Assembly (NCBI GenBank): GCA_033439255.1
Contig: CM065878.1
Coordinates: forward strand, 3,596,001 to 3,660,000
Length of the DNA: 64,000 nucleotides
From: Hericium rajendrae
Lineage: Eukaryota > Basidiomycota > Agaricomycetes > Russulales > Hericiaceae
Reading direction: 5' to 3'
The notes under the pieces were generated by a model. That model saw only the letters and a list, made by a program, of their open reading frames with translations. It did not search any database and was not told the DNA's origin. Both the position numbers and the translations under genes were made by a program. Below, one piece after another: positions 1-11,503 of this stretch. Numbering within the stretch: the stretch's first letter is position 1; every line of letters starts with the position of its first letter.

Positions 1-2380
1 CTCGCGCACCCAAAGTTCCCCGCACCTCTCGCACAGGTTTCTTCGGCGCCGACGCCAGTGCCTCCCAAAACGAGGGTTTTCTTGCCAAGTGGAAGGTTAT
101 ATGCACTGAAGCCCTCGAGTTGGGCCGCGACACGATCTCTCACCTAATGAAAAGTGCGTTTGGCTGTCTTGCACATTTCACCCGTCTCTGACCCCGTCCG
201 CCCTCACTAGGCCTAAATGGATCCGAATCTGAACCATCATCAAGTCCTCCGCCTCCTTCCCCACCATCGCAGCTCTCCCCCTCGCCCCCGCCAACCCCTA
301 TAGAGTTCACCGCGCCCTCGCCGTATCTGAAGCGCGCACTTCCCCATCGCGCACCCATACCCAACTCGTACTATCGCTCGCAGGCGCCCCCACCTTCGCC
401 ACACCAGCCGCCTGTCCCAACGCCGCGCCGCGTGGAGTCGCGCCCTCGGATGGATAACGAGGCACTGATGCCACCGCCCTCGCAGACGCCGTCCGGGTCC
501 GGCACCGCGACGTCCTCATCCGCGGCGACGTCGCGCGTCTCGTCGTCGACACGCCGAACGTCGCATCCGGACCTGGATGCTGCGCTCGATGAGGCCGATC
601 AGAAGCATCGGCGACGAACGAAGAGCGTGACGCCGAAGAAGCATCACAGAGAACATATTTTCGCAGAAGCGGTATGCGCTAATCTTGTCGATCTGGTGTT
701 TTGCGATTATTGATGTTCGTTCCGATAGCACAAGCAGAAGGTGCGAGAGACGCGCGAGAAGGATAAGGCGGAGATGGCGCAGGAGCTGTATGAGCTGAAG
801 CGGGCTGGTGGTGCGTCTAGTGCGACTTCCGGAGAAATTCCTATGCTTACTTTGTCATGACCAGGCTACGACTCTGATTACCCGACATTCCAGAGTATGT
901 TTTTCACCGTGCATCGAAGACAGGATAGAGTGCCGACCTTTTCTCCAGGTTGGTTAAATTACAGGGCACGGCTCGAGAAATTAGACGCACGCAAGACCCT
1001 GTCGCGTAAGTGTACTAGGCTGTCGTCGTATGCTCCTCGCTAAACTGGTCCCCATTTAGCTTCACCGTCTTTGCCAGATTTGCGCAGGAAACCGCTTTCG
1101 CCGGAGACGAGTTGGAGGACCTTGTCCACTGTACGTTTTCATTGCATTGTACTCTGTTCGGATGCGTATATGCTTATCATGAATATATCAGGATGTAACA
1201 CCAGACTTCCTGGTGCGTGCACTGCAAAGGGCGAAGATTACATTGTCCAGGTACGTACAGTCCGTTGTCCAGCTCGAAAATATACCAAATGAAAAATATC
1301 GTTCCAGCCCCAAACCACCAAAGCCCTTCGTCCCCTCATACGATCAGCTGCATCGCCTGCGCCTCGCCCGCGATGAAGAGATCGAGCGTCGCATCCACGG
1401 CCCGAAGCGCGTGCCCCTCCCAGCCGCGCTGCCGCCCGACGAAGAAGCGAAGGTAACCGCACTATTTGCCAAGCGCGGCGTCATCGCGCGCGTGGGCCGC
1501 GAGCAGGTCTCGGATCGCGACCTCTCGCGCTTGCAGCCGGCGCAGTGGCTGAACGACGAGATTATCAACTTCTACGGGCAGATGATCATGTCGCGCGCGG
1601 AGGGCGCCAAGGAAAACCCTCCGGGGGCCCTTGGCGCGAAAGGCATCAATGTGAACATCAGTGTCAATGGCAGTGGTGCAGCGGCGGTGAAGGGCGTTTT
1701 GGGATGAAGGGCGCGAAGGGCGAGCTGTTGGACGTGCATTATTTCAGCACGTTCTTCTGGTCGAAGTTGAAGGCAGAGGGATACGATAAAGCACGCCTAG
1801 CGAAGTGGACAAAGAGGGTACGTGAGGCTGTTATCGTCAACGAACGTTCAGCTCACTGTGCTCTTCCAGATCGATATTTTTCAAAAGACATCATCTTAAT
1901 ACCCATAAACCACAACAACTCGCACTGGACAGGCGCTGCCATTAACTTCCGTCAAAAACGGATAGAGTCATACGATAGCATGGGCATGAGTCGGCAGAAT
2001 GTCCTCAAGGTGCGCGCTTATTTTAGAAATCCATGCGTCCTGGTGCTCAGATACCGTCTAGCTGCTGCGGGAATACCTGGACGCCGAACACCGGAACAAG
2101 AAAAAGAAGCCGTTTGACTTCACGGGCTGGGTCGACTATGCGCCGGAGGTGCGTCCCTATCCAGGGTCTTAGTTTCATATTCTAACGATCTTTCTCTTCC
2201 GCCGCTTAGGACACGCCCCAGCAGGAGAACTGCTTCGATTGCGGCGTATTTACGTGCCAGTTCCTGGAGACGCTCGCGCGGGGTGATGAGGGCTTCAACT
2301 TCACGCAGAAGGACATGCCGTATCTCCGGCGGCGCATGGTCTGGGAGATCGGGCACACGCGGCTCCGGGGCGAGTCGTGA
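1..2380 (+). CDS. ULP1: Ulp1-type SUMO protease (C48), 5' end outside the window
   Basis: Cysteine protease that matures SUMO and removes it from targets, usually at the nuclear periphery. The frame is already open at base 3, so the start lies upstream. A Pro/Ser-rich and basic N-terminal part spans several exons (for example 211-671, with the first intron at 154-210). The catalytic domain follows from about 1500: QPAQWLNDEIINFY, the His in NNSHWTGA, the Asp in ESYDSMG, and the nucleophile in ENCFDCGVFTCQF. The last exon, 2210-2380, ends in TGA. Two frame breaks are visible. One is in a low-complexity stretch at about 1650-1705. The other is at the T run 1877-1881, where IDIF and SKDIILIP lie in different frames and one more T would join them. 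Family identity is certain; whether the gene is intact depends on those bases. Confidence 0.85.
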
Positions 2381-2821
2381 CAGGTGTTCACGGCCGTTTC
2401 GTTCTCTGGCTGAGTGTCGGCATGGACGCGACTCATCTGCGCTTCGCATTCTCGGGCCGTGTTACAACTTATTCTTTGGTGTTTATTTGTGCGTCTTCTT
2501 GCTTGTTGGGCGCGGCTTAGTGTACCTCGTCAGCGTAATTGGCAGTTTCTGGGTGTGTCGGTGAACGAATCGGATCGCTTTGTGTGCTTTCAGGTTAAGT
2601 GGCTGAACGGCAGATTCCTTCCACTAAAACAACAGAGTGTCTTTCGATGTCCAAGCAGACGGTCGTCGGCCTTAGATGAGATGCCAGGGCCGTTTTGTAT
2701 TGTAGATTGTCGCCGGCCAACAGTGACCCTATATGTTATTATCCAAGACGACTTTATAGCACACCTCCCTGGGGCGGATCTGGCAGAAGGAGTCACTATG
2801 CGATGAAACCAATGCGTATAA
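2381..2821. other. intergenic, ULP1/PTH2-A convergent ends
   Basis: Space between two convergent genes (ULP1 forward, PTH2 copy A reverse). It should hold both 3' untranslated regions. I see no further coding potential, repeat or RNA gene. Confidence 0.5.
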
Positions 2822-3788
2822 TCACAGCAGTCTCAGATGGCCAGTCACTTGGTTGATCAGATCTACGGGACCTGAGGTAGAATCTTCTTTAATGACAGCT
2901 ACAACAGCGAAAAACAGAAAGAGCCTACCAGGGCCAATTCCAAGACAGTCCTAGAGCCCGCCTCGACTTGAGTCCGTCCGCTGTGATTGCACGGCGTCAG
3001 GCGTGCAAGACGAATATTGCGAAATGCAGCACTTACGCATCTTGGATCGAGCGCGCGCAGAGGTTGAGGCTCTTCGCGATGGCCTCGAGCTCGAGAAGCT
3101 GGTTTTCTGAGGTGCCTTTGAGGGCGATCTTGGCTTGTCTGGAATAAAAGTGAATCACAGGTATGAATGAGATTTGAGTGTCTGTACCCTGTTCGTTCCC
3201 AGTGTTGGACGAGCTGGAGCGTCAAGTGAGCACATAAGGAAACGGGCAGATATATTAGTTTTTTTTTACCTTGGGGTTTTTCTTCATCAGAGCCTTGTAA
3301 CACGCTAGAGTCGCGTGACTGAATGAGTTAACATGATGAGCGACGAGCACAAGTAGGATAGTTGAGATAACCCACCCGCATCTGAAGGAATATACGGTGA
3401 GCAGTCAGAAGCAGCATCATAGACTAGGTCACCACATACTGTGCAGCAATTTTGCCGGTAGACATATTCAGGTCGGTTCGTACGACGAGTACCTGCAACA
3501 GTTTGTCAGGACGTTTGTTTACGCACAGATGTATAGTTGTCGTACCAGCTTGCACGGCTGGAGCACCCCAGCTTTGACAGCAGATAAATCGCCATCTGCT
3601 AGATCCTCTTCATCGGAATCGTTCTCATCATCTGCAACCTCCGTCTCGCCTTGCTGCGCATCAATCACGACGATGGGCTTGAGTGGAACTTCAGCTGGTG
3701 GTAATGACGGCTCTGGGCCGCTTCGCGCTCCTAACGCGTATCCCAGACCTAACGATGCGGCAGAAACGCATGCTCCTGCAATAATCAC
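2822..3788 (-). CDS. PTH2: peptidyl-tRNA hydrolase 2, copy A
   Basis: Bit1/Pth2-family enzyme that releases peptides from stalled peptidyl-tRNA. The N-terminus is a hydrophobic stretch (VSAASLGLGYALG), suggesting membrane anchoring, followed by an acidic linker. The enzyme core reads VLVVRTDLNMSTGKIAAQ, then HATLACYKALMKKNPK, HWERTG, CARSIQDAGRTQ and VDLINQVTGHLRLL, ending in TGA at 2824-2822. A 6-nt microexon (3376-3381) supplies the Cys-Gly of AAQCGHA. The first exon is unresolved: an in-frame stop sits just upstream of 3788, so the start codon probably lies across an intron in 3790-4040. Near 2940 the frame of SRTVL does not join that of the next residues; copy B has one more G here. The last exon is therefore out of frame as sequenced. 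It is divergent from HAS1. Confidence 0.8.
3376..3381 (-). other. 6-nt microexon of PTH2 copy A
   Basis: On the minus strand ATGCGG is preceded by a CAG acceptor and followed by a GTGGGT donor. The flanking introns are 58 nt (3382-3439) and 57 nt (3319-3375). Including it restores the conserved AAQC-x-HATLACYK; skipping it would drop two residues of the core. A microexon of the same size is found in copy B. Confidence 0.75.
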
Positions 3789-4043
3789 TGATTAAAAGGC
3801 GCAGATTTAGTGTCTTTTGTCCCGCGAACATTAAATAGTGGTGCACCGACAGAAAGAGGTGCTTGAGTGTGCAGGTAACATAGTGTTCGGCAACGTCCGA
3901 GCAAGATTTCTGCAAGCTTACTGGATCCGGTCTTCTGCTCCTCGACTTTCGCGTTCTCCCGTCTTCTCCCCGCACATTCTGTGCAACCTTCACGACATTT
4001 ATCTGCCCATTCTTAATCACGACTGAGACGATATCAAAATCCA

Positions 4044-5967
4044 ATGTCTGACCAAGAAGAGGGCGTATCCGCCCCGGCACCTGTGCCTCAGGAGGGCGTA
4101 GAAGGAGAAGGCCGGCAGCCATTCTCGAGTCTTGAACTCTCGGAACCCACGATGAAGGCACTTGATGCCATGGGCTTCAAGGGCATGACACCTATTCAGG
4201 CGAAGTCGATACCTGCGCTGCTCGCCGGGAGGGACGTTCTGGGTGCCGCACGAACGGGTTCGGGGAAGACATTGGCGTTCTTGATTCCGGCCATAGAACT
4301 GTTGCATCGTATGAAGTTCAAGCCGCGAAATGGTGAGTTCTGATTTTGTGTGACTCAAACGCATCGTCTTAGAATTGCCTGGATGCACACAGGTACTGGG
4401 ATTATCATCGTCTCCCCTACTCGAGAACTGGCGCTGCAAATCTTCGGAGTCGCGAAGGAGCTGATGGCCTTCCACACACAGACATTCGGAATTGTCATGG
4501 GTGGTGCCAATAGAAGAGCAGAGCAGGACAAGCTCGTGAAGGGTGTGAATCTGATAGTTGCGACACCAGGTCGTCTCTTAGATCATTTGCAGGTACGCAT
4601 CTACCTTACTGCTGCTGCCTTCTCGGTGCTCATTGGGATGCGCAGGATACCAAAGGCTTCGTCTTCCGCAATCTTAAGGCCCTCATCATCGATGAGGCAG
4701 ACCGAATTCTTGAAGTCGGTTTCGAAGATGAGATGAAAAGGATCATTTCCATCTTGCCAAAAGGTACATTCTTTTGGTTCACTGCCGTGTTGCCCGGCTC
4801 ATTCTCCCACAGAAGAAAGGCAGTCCATGCTTTTCTCTGCTACCCAAACAACAAAAGTGCAAGATCTTGCGCGGATATCATTACGACCTGGACCGCTGCT
4901 CATAGATGTGGACGGCGCAGAAACTACGAGTACAGTGTCAACATTATCGCAGGGTTATGTCGTTTGCCCATCCGACCGCCGATTCCTCCTCCTCTTCACC
5001 TTCCTCCAAAAGAATCTCAAGAAGAAGGTTGTCGTCTTCTTTTCGAGCTGTAATTCAGTGAAATACCACGCCGAGCTGCTAAATTATATCGATGTCCCCG
5101 TGCTTGACCTTCACGTATGTGCCTCACTTGTTCGTTTCCGTCTTGGCACGAACTGACTGTCGAATAGGGCAAGCAAAAACAACAAAAGCGGACTAATACG
5201 TTCTTCGAGTTCTGCAACGCAGAGACAGGTATCTTGCTCTGTACCGACGTCGCGGCCCGTGGTCTTGATATCCCCCGCGTCGACTGGATCGTCCAGTACG
5301 ACCCGCCAGACGACCCGCGTGACTACATCCATCGTGTCGGACGGACAGCGCGAGCCGGCAAGGTCGGCCAGAGTCTGCTCTTCTTGCTCGAGAGCGAGCT
5401 TGGATTTCTGCGCTTCTTGAAGGAGGCCAAGGTACCGCTGAACGAGTTCACCTTCCCTGCGGACAGAATCCGCAACGTGCAGTCGCAGGTCAGCAGTCCC
5501 TTACCTACAGCCCATGCACGTGGCTGATGCATGGCGTACCGCAGCTCGAGAAGCTGTTGCAGCAAAATTACTACCTCCATCAGTCCGCGAAGGACGGATA
5601 CCGGTCGTACCTGCAAGCCTACGCGTCGTATTCGCTGAAGAAGATCTTTGACGTCAACTCGCTTGACCTCGCAAAGGTCGGCAAGGCATTCGGATTCGCC
5701 GTGCCGCCGCGCGTGAATGTCAATATTGGTGGTGGCCAGGGCGGTACAGGTCGGAGTGGGAATAAGCGGCGGAGAGACAACAACGAGGACAGTGATGGAG
5801 ATGAGCAGCAGCACGTGGACGGCGGCTGGGAAGGAGGCGCGCGGAATGGGTCGAGGCCGGGGGGCAAGCAGCGGAGGATGGAGAGTATGGGGAAGAAGAA
5901 GGTGGAGAAGGAGGTGTACAAGAAACAGTTCACGAAGAAGGGCCCTCAAGGGCAATGGAGCCGCTAG
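4044..5967 (+). CDS. HAS1: DEAD-box RNA helicase Has1/DDX18
   Basis: Nucleolar ATP-dependent RNA helicase needed for 40S and 60S subunit assembly. Six exons (4044-4332, 4393-4592, 4646-4763, 4813-5114, 5168-5488, 5545-5967) total 1653 nt, or 550 residues, with clean phases. Helicase motifs appear in order: Q-motif region [24 protein letters not shown] (I), PTRELALQ (Ia), TPGRLLDH (Ib), DEAD (II), SAT (III), ARGLDIP (V) and [10 protein letters not shown] (VI). GGANRRAE and the C-terminal block [18 protein letters not shown] are diagnostic of Has1 among DEAD-box proteins. A Gly/Arg- and Lys-rich tail follows. The ATG at 4044 is the first in frame and gives a normal short acidic leader. No frame problem, unlike its neighbours. 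Confidence 0.96.
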
Positions 5968-6269
5968 CTTTTTTTGTTTCACTATCTGGTCTCCAGTTGT
6001 TGTAGCTCTTTCATTATTGCTCTCATCTAATTCCCAGCCGGTTGCATGGCGATATTTGTCTCTTGGATGGCCGTTTGTGTGCTGCCGCCGCGTGTTTTGA
6101 GCGTGTCAGTTTACGTCAGCTAGCGTTCAAGTGAACCACCGGATACGCATCGTCACGCTCTCCAGCCTGGAAAAAAGCAATACCACAACTTGCTTCTGGC
6201 CACTTCCTCTCCAAGAAACGTCTTCTGCATCTTGCTCTTTCTCGAAACTCGTACCCACTGACGACAAAA

Positions 6270-7450
6270 ATGGCTACCATGCAGGTGCGTCGCGTCCCAC
6301 CCCTGTTGTGCGGGACACTTGGCTGAGCCGGCGCTCGGCCTTGGGCGATAGCACTACATCTGGGCTGCAGGTCATTTTATCCTGCTGGTCTCGGCGTTGA
6401 GGTATCTGCTGTCGTGGGCGATGTTGCAGCACCCGTCGGTGTACTGGTACAAGGGTACGTGCGCTATCCGCTCGTTGCTCCACCGACGTGTTCACCGCTG
6501 CGCGGCGTTATCAACTTAGCGGCCTTCACGGGGGCATTCGCCAGCTATGCTATCGTGTGCCAGTGAGTCTCAGCAGTGCATCGCATTGGCGAAAACGTGT
6601 CTGATGGAGATTGTCTGCGTTTGCAGGAAATCACTAGGGGTAAGCATGGGTCTGTCTGTGGACTTACGTGTGGGCGCTCAATTACGCACAGAGTCCCCAG
6701 TTCAACGCCGCCTGGGTCAGGCGTGCATTGGCTGATGAGGTACGGCGCACCTTCCCTCCCTTTCGGAGTTTCGCATAGCTGATAATTCGCGTGTTGCAGA
6801 ATGTGCAATATTTCATGCTTGCCATCTTCTGGTGGACCTCCAAACCCGTCGCCAGTACGTAGCAAAACCATGGGCATTGCGTGAACTAGGCACCTGACAT
6901 ACGCGACTTCCCAGTTGCATTGCTTCCATACACGATCTTCTCGCTCTTCCATGCTTTGACGTTCACGCGCACGACTCTCATGCCGCAACTGCTGGCCCAG
7001 GGCCCTCCCACGACGCCCAACGGTGCTCCCCAGCCGCACCCGCTCGCGAAGAGGCTCCAGGTCTGGGTTAAAGGTGCGCGGCCCCAGTCAGCTGATCGCG
7101 CCGTTATTCTGATGCACGATGCACCAGCCAACTACGACCGCGCCATGAAAGTCGTCGCGTACACGGAGGTCCTCATCCTCATCCGCGTCCTCCTCGGCGC
7201 GCTCACGCTGCAAAACTCGTTCCTGACGCCGATTGCCTACGCGCACTTTATACGCATGCGCTACTTCCAGTCCACGTTCACGAAGGAGGCGATTCACACC
7301 CTGACGTGGACCATCGACGGATACGTCTCGAAGCCCGAGGCGCCGCCGGTGCTGCTGCAGGTGTGGCGGACGTTCCAGTCTGTCATAGGACGCTGGACGG
7401 GCGTTACCCTCCCTGCTCGTCCCCAGGCCCCGGCCGCGGCTGCTCGCTGA
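6270..7450 (+). CDS. POM33: Pom33/TMEM33-family membrane protein
   Basis: Multi-pass ER and nuclear-envelope protein of the Pom33/Per33/Tts1/TMEM33 family, which helps shape the ER and place nuclear pores. A five-residue first exon (MATMQ, 6270-6284) is followed by short exons and a long last one to TGA at 7448-7450. Visible hydrophobic segments include HYIWAAGHFILLVSALRYLL, an exon at about 6520-6560 (AAFTGAFASYAIV), YFMLAIFWWTSKP, ALLPYTIFSLFHALTF and VLILIRVLLGALTLQNSFLT. The tail is Pro/Ala-rich. The pattern of helices and the FFW-type aromatic loop match the family; I infer the Pom33 name from fungal context. Introns are about 50-65 nt. It reads through without frame breaks. Confidence 0.82.
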
Positions 7451-7826
7451 GACTAGACGGAGAAACCCGAAACGAGGAGAGGGTGGAAGGTGGGATCACA
7501 GGCTTTCCCCTATCCTCTTGAACAGACGAGACTTGTTTGATAAATGTTATACGGACTGCACTTGGCGGGGGCTGGACTACTGTCTGGTCGCCGCGCGAAA
7601 TGCTAATCATATATTGTCTCGTTCCAGTCTGTGGCTTTGGTAAATTTCGATCTGCTTGTGCGTGCTGGGCGCGGGCGTCGGGGTATCTGACGTCACCGCG
7701 TCACCGCGGCGCGCCTATTAGCCTCCGCTTCCCCCAGTGTGGGGCCGCGCGAGTATAAGAGCACCAGGGCTCGAGCCAATTCTAATTTCCTCTACGCTAT
7801 CTGCACTCTAAACCATCCTCGCTAAC
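7451..7826 (+). promoter_or_regulatory. intergenic region with TATA box for the 7.8-kb gene
   Basis: Between POM33 and the next forward gene. TATAAG at 7754-7759 lies about 70 bp upstream of the ATG at 7827, with a CT-rich leader after it, a typical strong fungal core promoter. Most genes in the window lack such a clear TATA box. Confidence 0.55.
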
Positions 7827-8187
7827 ATGTCACCCACACTCGAATCCGCGTTCAGCAAATTCCTACACTCGCTGTCATCGATTGGAAATTCGCTCTTCCA
7901 CTCCCTCCTAAACATCCTAACCGCCCTTCTAGCCTTCGGGCAGACCCTCCTGAGCAGCGCGCTGCACCTAGCACAGTCTTTCGTTCAGTTGGGCTTGGAG
8001 CTCTGCCAGGGCGCTTTAGGATTTGTGTTGGGTATGTGCTTTTGTTTCTGCCGTTCGCGCGCCGTGCTCACTCCGCGGTTCTCTAGCGAATTTCTTCGTC
8101 ATAGCGGCACTCGGAGGAGGTTACTACTATTACGTCACGTATTATCGTCCAGGAACTCAGAAGAAAATCAGTATCGGTAAAAAGTAG
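7827..8187 (+). CDS. small membrane protein, function unknown
   Basis: Two exons (7827-8031 and 8087-8187, intron 55 nt) encode 101 residues. The N-terminal two thirds is amphipathic and Ser/Leu-rich (LHSLSSIGNSLFHSLLNIL, then ALHLAQSFVQLGLELCQGAL). One strongly hydrophobic segment follows (ANFFVIAALGGGYYYYV) and the tail is basic (PGTQKKISIGKK). The shape suggests a tail-anchored or monotopic protein with a membrane-lying amphipathic helix. I recognise no family. The TATA box upstream hints at inducible or high expression. Spliced phases agree and the ATG is the first in the transcript region, so I think it is a real gene. Confidence 0.65.
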
Positions 8188-8630
8188 TCGACTATAGTGA
8201 GTATCTTGTGATGTCGGTCATACATGGTTTTTGATCCGTGATTCTTGTACAGAAGTTTGCTATATTTTGGGATTTACGAGATCGAGTGATGAGCTTGGAA
8301 GCCGTATAGTTTAGCGTAGCTTTACCCTTATTGTATTGTGAAGGAGTTTGGAACATATTTGTTGCTTGCGGAACTCCGAGGCGCTCGATCGGCACTACGG
8401 AACGAGGTTGATGGCCACGATGTGCCAAATAAGGCCAACACGCGGCGGGGCGGACATGAACGGCTGGCGCTGTTGGATTCAAAAAAGTCCATGTCACGAA
8501 TCCCAGTGCCCGCGCACTCGACCTCTCCCAGTCTCCAGCGGAGCTCGACCACTCACCCCACCTCCCCCTCCCCTTCCCTAATTCCGACCGCGCCGTTTCC
8601 CCTCTCCCATCCTCTCGTCAACCCTCCTCC
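8188..8630. other. intergenic
   Basis: Downstream region of the small membrane gene and promoter of the CBS-PB1 gene. The last 120 bases are C/T-rich, as in leaders of this genome. No other feature seen. Confidence 0.5.
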
Positions 8631-11067
8631 ATGTCTTCTGTCTCCGGCCACGGCAGCGAATCCAGGAAGAAGCTCTCCAAACGAGCCCTCGGCGATGAGG
8701 TGAGCGTCACCTGTTCTTCTGTTCTCGAAAGGCGTCGGGGGCGTGTGTGCCTCGCCAAAAATTTCTGCGCGACGTGCAGCATATGCGTGTCGCAGCAGAC
8801 ACGTGTTTCACGTACTCTTGCCTATGGCTGCAACACAGGATACTGTCCCTTCCGGAGGGAAAGCATACGCATCTCCTTCATCTCCCCCATGAAAACGCGT
8901 CGCTGGCAAAAGAATCCCGTCTGATCCAGAACGCTACTGTTTGCAGGCGCTTCGCAAGAAGATAGAGAACGAGCTCTCGCGCAAGCGCACCATCTCGACG
9001 ACTTTTGCTCCCGGCTCCGGCGGTCGCAGACGCAACAAGACCAATGTCACCAAGGGCACTGTCGCGGCGCTCAAGCCCAGCGCTGCTCTCACCGTGCCGG
9101 AGACTATCACCGTCGCCGATGCCAGTCAGCTATGCGCTGCAAAGCGAACCGACTGTGTGTTGGTCGTAGACGAGGACGAAGGTTTGAGCGGTATCTTCAC
9201 CGCCAAAGACTTGGCGTACAGAGTCAGTTGCTTCTTGCTCAGAGTGGGCACCGTGCTGATTATGTGCAGATCACCGCGGAAGGCATCGACCCCCATACGT
9301 GTACCGTCGCCCAGGTCATGACGCGTAACCCAATGGTGACGCGCGATACCACGAGCGCGACAGAAGCGTTGCAACTCATGGTCCAGAGGCATTTCCGACA
9401 CTTGGTGCGTGCATGGGGCCATGCGACTTTATTTCGGAGTCTCATCCTTGGGAACAGCCCGTGTGTAACGAGGAGGGAAATGTTGTCGGTTTGCTCGACA
9501 TCACTAAAGTCTTCCACGAAGCGCTGGACAAGGTTGAGCGCAGCTCTTCTGCCTCTGAGAAGCTGTACAGCGCTCTCGCTGGCGTGCAGACCGAGCTCGG
9601 CGGAGGCATGGGATCGAACCCCCAGGCTGCAGCCATGCTCGCCTACGTCGACGCTTTGCGCGAGAAGACTGCTCTTCCCGATCTCACGACCATCATGGAC
9701 TCGCGCACGCAGCCCGCCACGGTTGGGCCCAAGGCGACAGTCAAGGAGGTCGCGAAGCTCATGCGCGAGCACCGCACTACCGCCGTGTGTGTCATGGAAG
9801 GTGTCACTGGAATCAACAATACCCCTAGAATTGCCGGCATTTTCACGAGCAAAGACGTCGTGCTGCGTGTCATTGCTGCAGGCTTAGACGCTAGCAGATG
9901 CAGCGTCGTCCGTGTTATGACCCCGCACCCCGACACGGCGGCACCTACTACGACTATTCACGATGCGCTGAAGAAAATGCACAGTACGTGCATACAAGTA
10001 TCTTGGCGAGACTGATCTGATTGGACTATGCACAGATGGCCACTATTTGAACTTGCCTGTCGTTGAGGCCGACGGCAGACTCGTCGCTATCGTCGACGTG
10101 CTCAAGCTGACGTACGCGACCCTCGAGCAGGTGATTCCCTTTCGCTTCTGTACATCAAGACTTAAACTCACTCCTGCTTCAGATGAACAACATGACAGCT
10201 GAAGCTGCCGGCGGCGCGCCCGAAGCTGAAGGCGGTCCCATGTGGGGTCGCTTCTTCGACTCCATTGGCGGCCACGACGACACGGAGTCCGCCATATCGG
10301 GCTCGCACGTACCAATGGACCGCCACGAATCATCTTTCAGCCTTTCTCAACTCCAGGAATCGCCCGAGGTGGGCCCGAACGACTCGGCCTCGGTCATGGA
10401 CGACGACCCTACGTCCGCACTAGAAGGATACCCGCGGCGCAAGGGCTCCGTTGCCCTGCCCTCTATCACGGGCCTGGCTTCCACCGCACCGGCCGACGAT
10501 GGCACCTACGTCTTTAAGTTCCGCACGCCCAGCGGCAACACGCACCGCTTCCAGGCGCGCCACGACAGCGTCGAGCACCTACGCGACATCGTGTCGGGCA
10601 AGCTCTCACTCGACCCATTTTTCACCGAGTTCAACCCGCAGAATGCGGAAGACCCGATCCCGGACCCGCTCGACTTCCTGCTCGCGTACACGGATGCGGA
10701 CGGCGACACCGTGCTCATGACCTCCGACGGCGACGTCACGGATGCCGTGAAGATCGCGCGCAGCGGCGGTGCCGACCGGGTCGTGCTTATTCTCCAGGGC
10801 GGGCGTGGATGGGTTGAGGCAGGCTCCAACAAGAGTGAGGCGAAGGCTGCTGAGGCTGCCGCCGCCGCGCAGCAGGAGCTGAAGGAGGTCGAGAAGGCCG
10901 AGGCTGCGACGCCCGAGCCCGTCTACGTCGCGCCTCCCGCGCCGGTGCCCGTCCCCGAGAGCGACGTGTTCGGTATCCCGCGCGACCTGCTGCTGCCTGC
11001 GAGCATCGGCGCACTGGCCGTGGTCATCATGGGCGTCTTCACCATCTCCCGCGTGCTCAGCGATTAG
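8631..11067 (+). CDS. CBS-domain and PB1-domain protein with C-terminal membrane anchor
   Basis: A short first exon (8631-8699) and an unusually long 247-nt intron precede the main body. Residues after about 90 form four CBS motifs in two pairs: VADASQLCAAKRTDCVLVVD with GIFTAKDL, VAQVMTRNPMVTRDTTSA with GLLDITKV, TIMDSRTQPATVGPKATVKE with GIFTSKDVVLRVIA, and VVRVMTPHPDT with LVAIVDVLKLTY. A PB1 domain follows (TYVFKFRTPSGNTHRF to DGDVTDAVKIAR), then an Ala/Glu-rich helix and a hydrophobic end (LLLPASIGALAVVIMGVFTI) leaving only a few residues after it. CBS pairs bind adenine nucleotides and PB1 mediates heterodimerisation, so a tail-anchored energy-sensing scaffold is a fair inference. The same architecture is known in fungi (fission yeast Mug70 type). 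Splicing phases are clean. Confidence 0.88.
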
Positions 11068-11503
11068 AAAGAAGTTTTTCGCGCGCGTCGATGCAGTTGT
11101 TGTCATATTCCCCTCTGCTGGTTTTCGTTCTCGCTGCGTTGCGTGCAGCTAACCGCGCGTACACAATGTCTATATGACGTCTCGTTGCGCTTTCACTCGT
11201 TTGATACTACTTATGCCGACATCTATGGAATTGTTCACGAAGCTTTTACGATACGTAGAATATAGCATATTTGCACCTGCGCCCTTCTCGCCCCGTTTGC
11301 ACAAGCGTTGTGGACGCGTGTGGACCACAGTATACGAGTTACGCCGCACGATCGGATCTCGGCGAAGAGGCGCCCTGAATGCGATCGGTTCAATTAGAGC
11401 GCACGTGATGTCATTGTCGCCCAGCTCGCAACCGCGACGATGAGAGCGCCGAGCCGCTCACCACCCACCGCCCCCGATCAACTCGACGACGACGACGCTG
11501 AAG
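11068..11503. other. intergenic
   Basis: Between two forward genes: terminator side of the CBS-PB1 gene and promoter of SGF11. I see no clear TATA box, repeat or extra gene. Confidence 0.5.
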
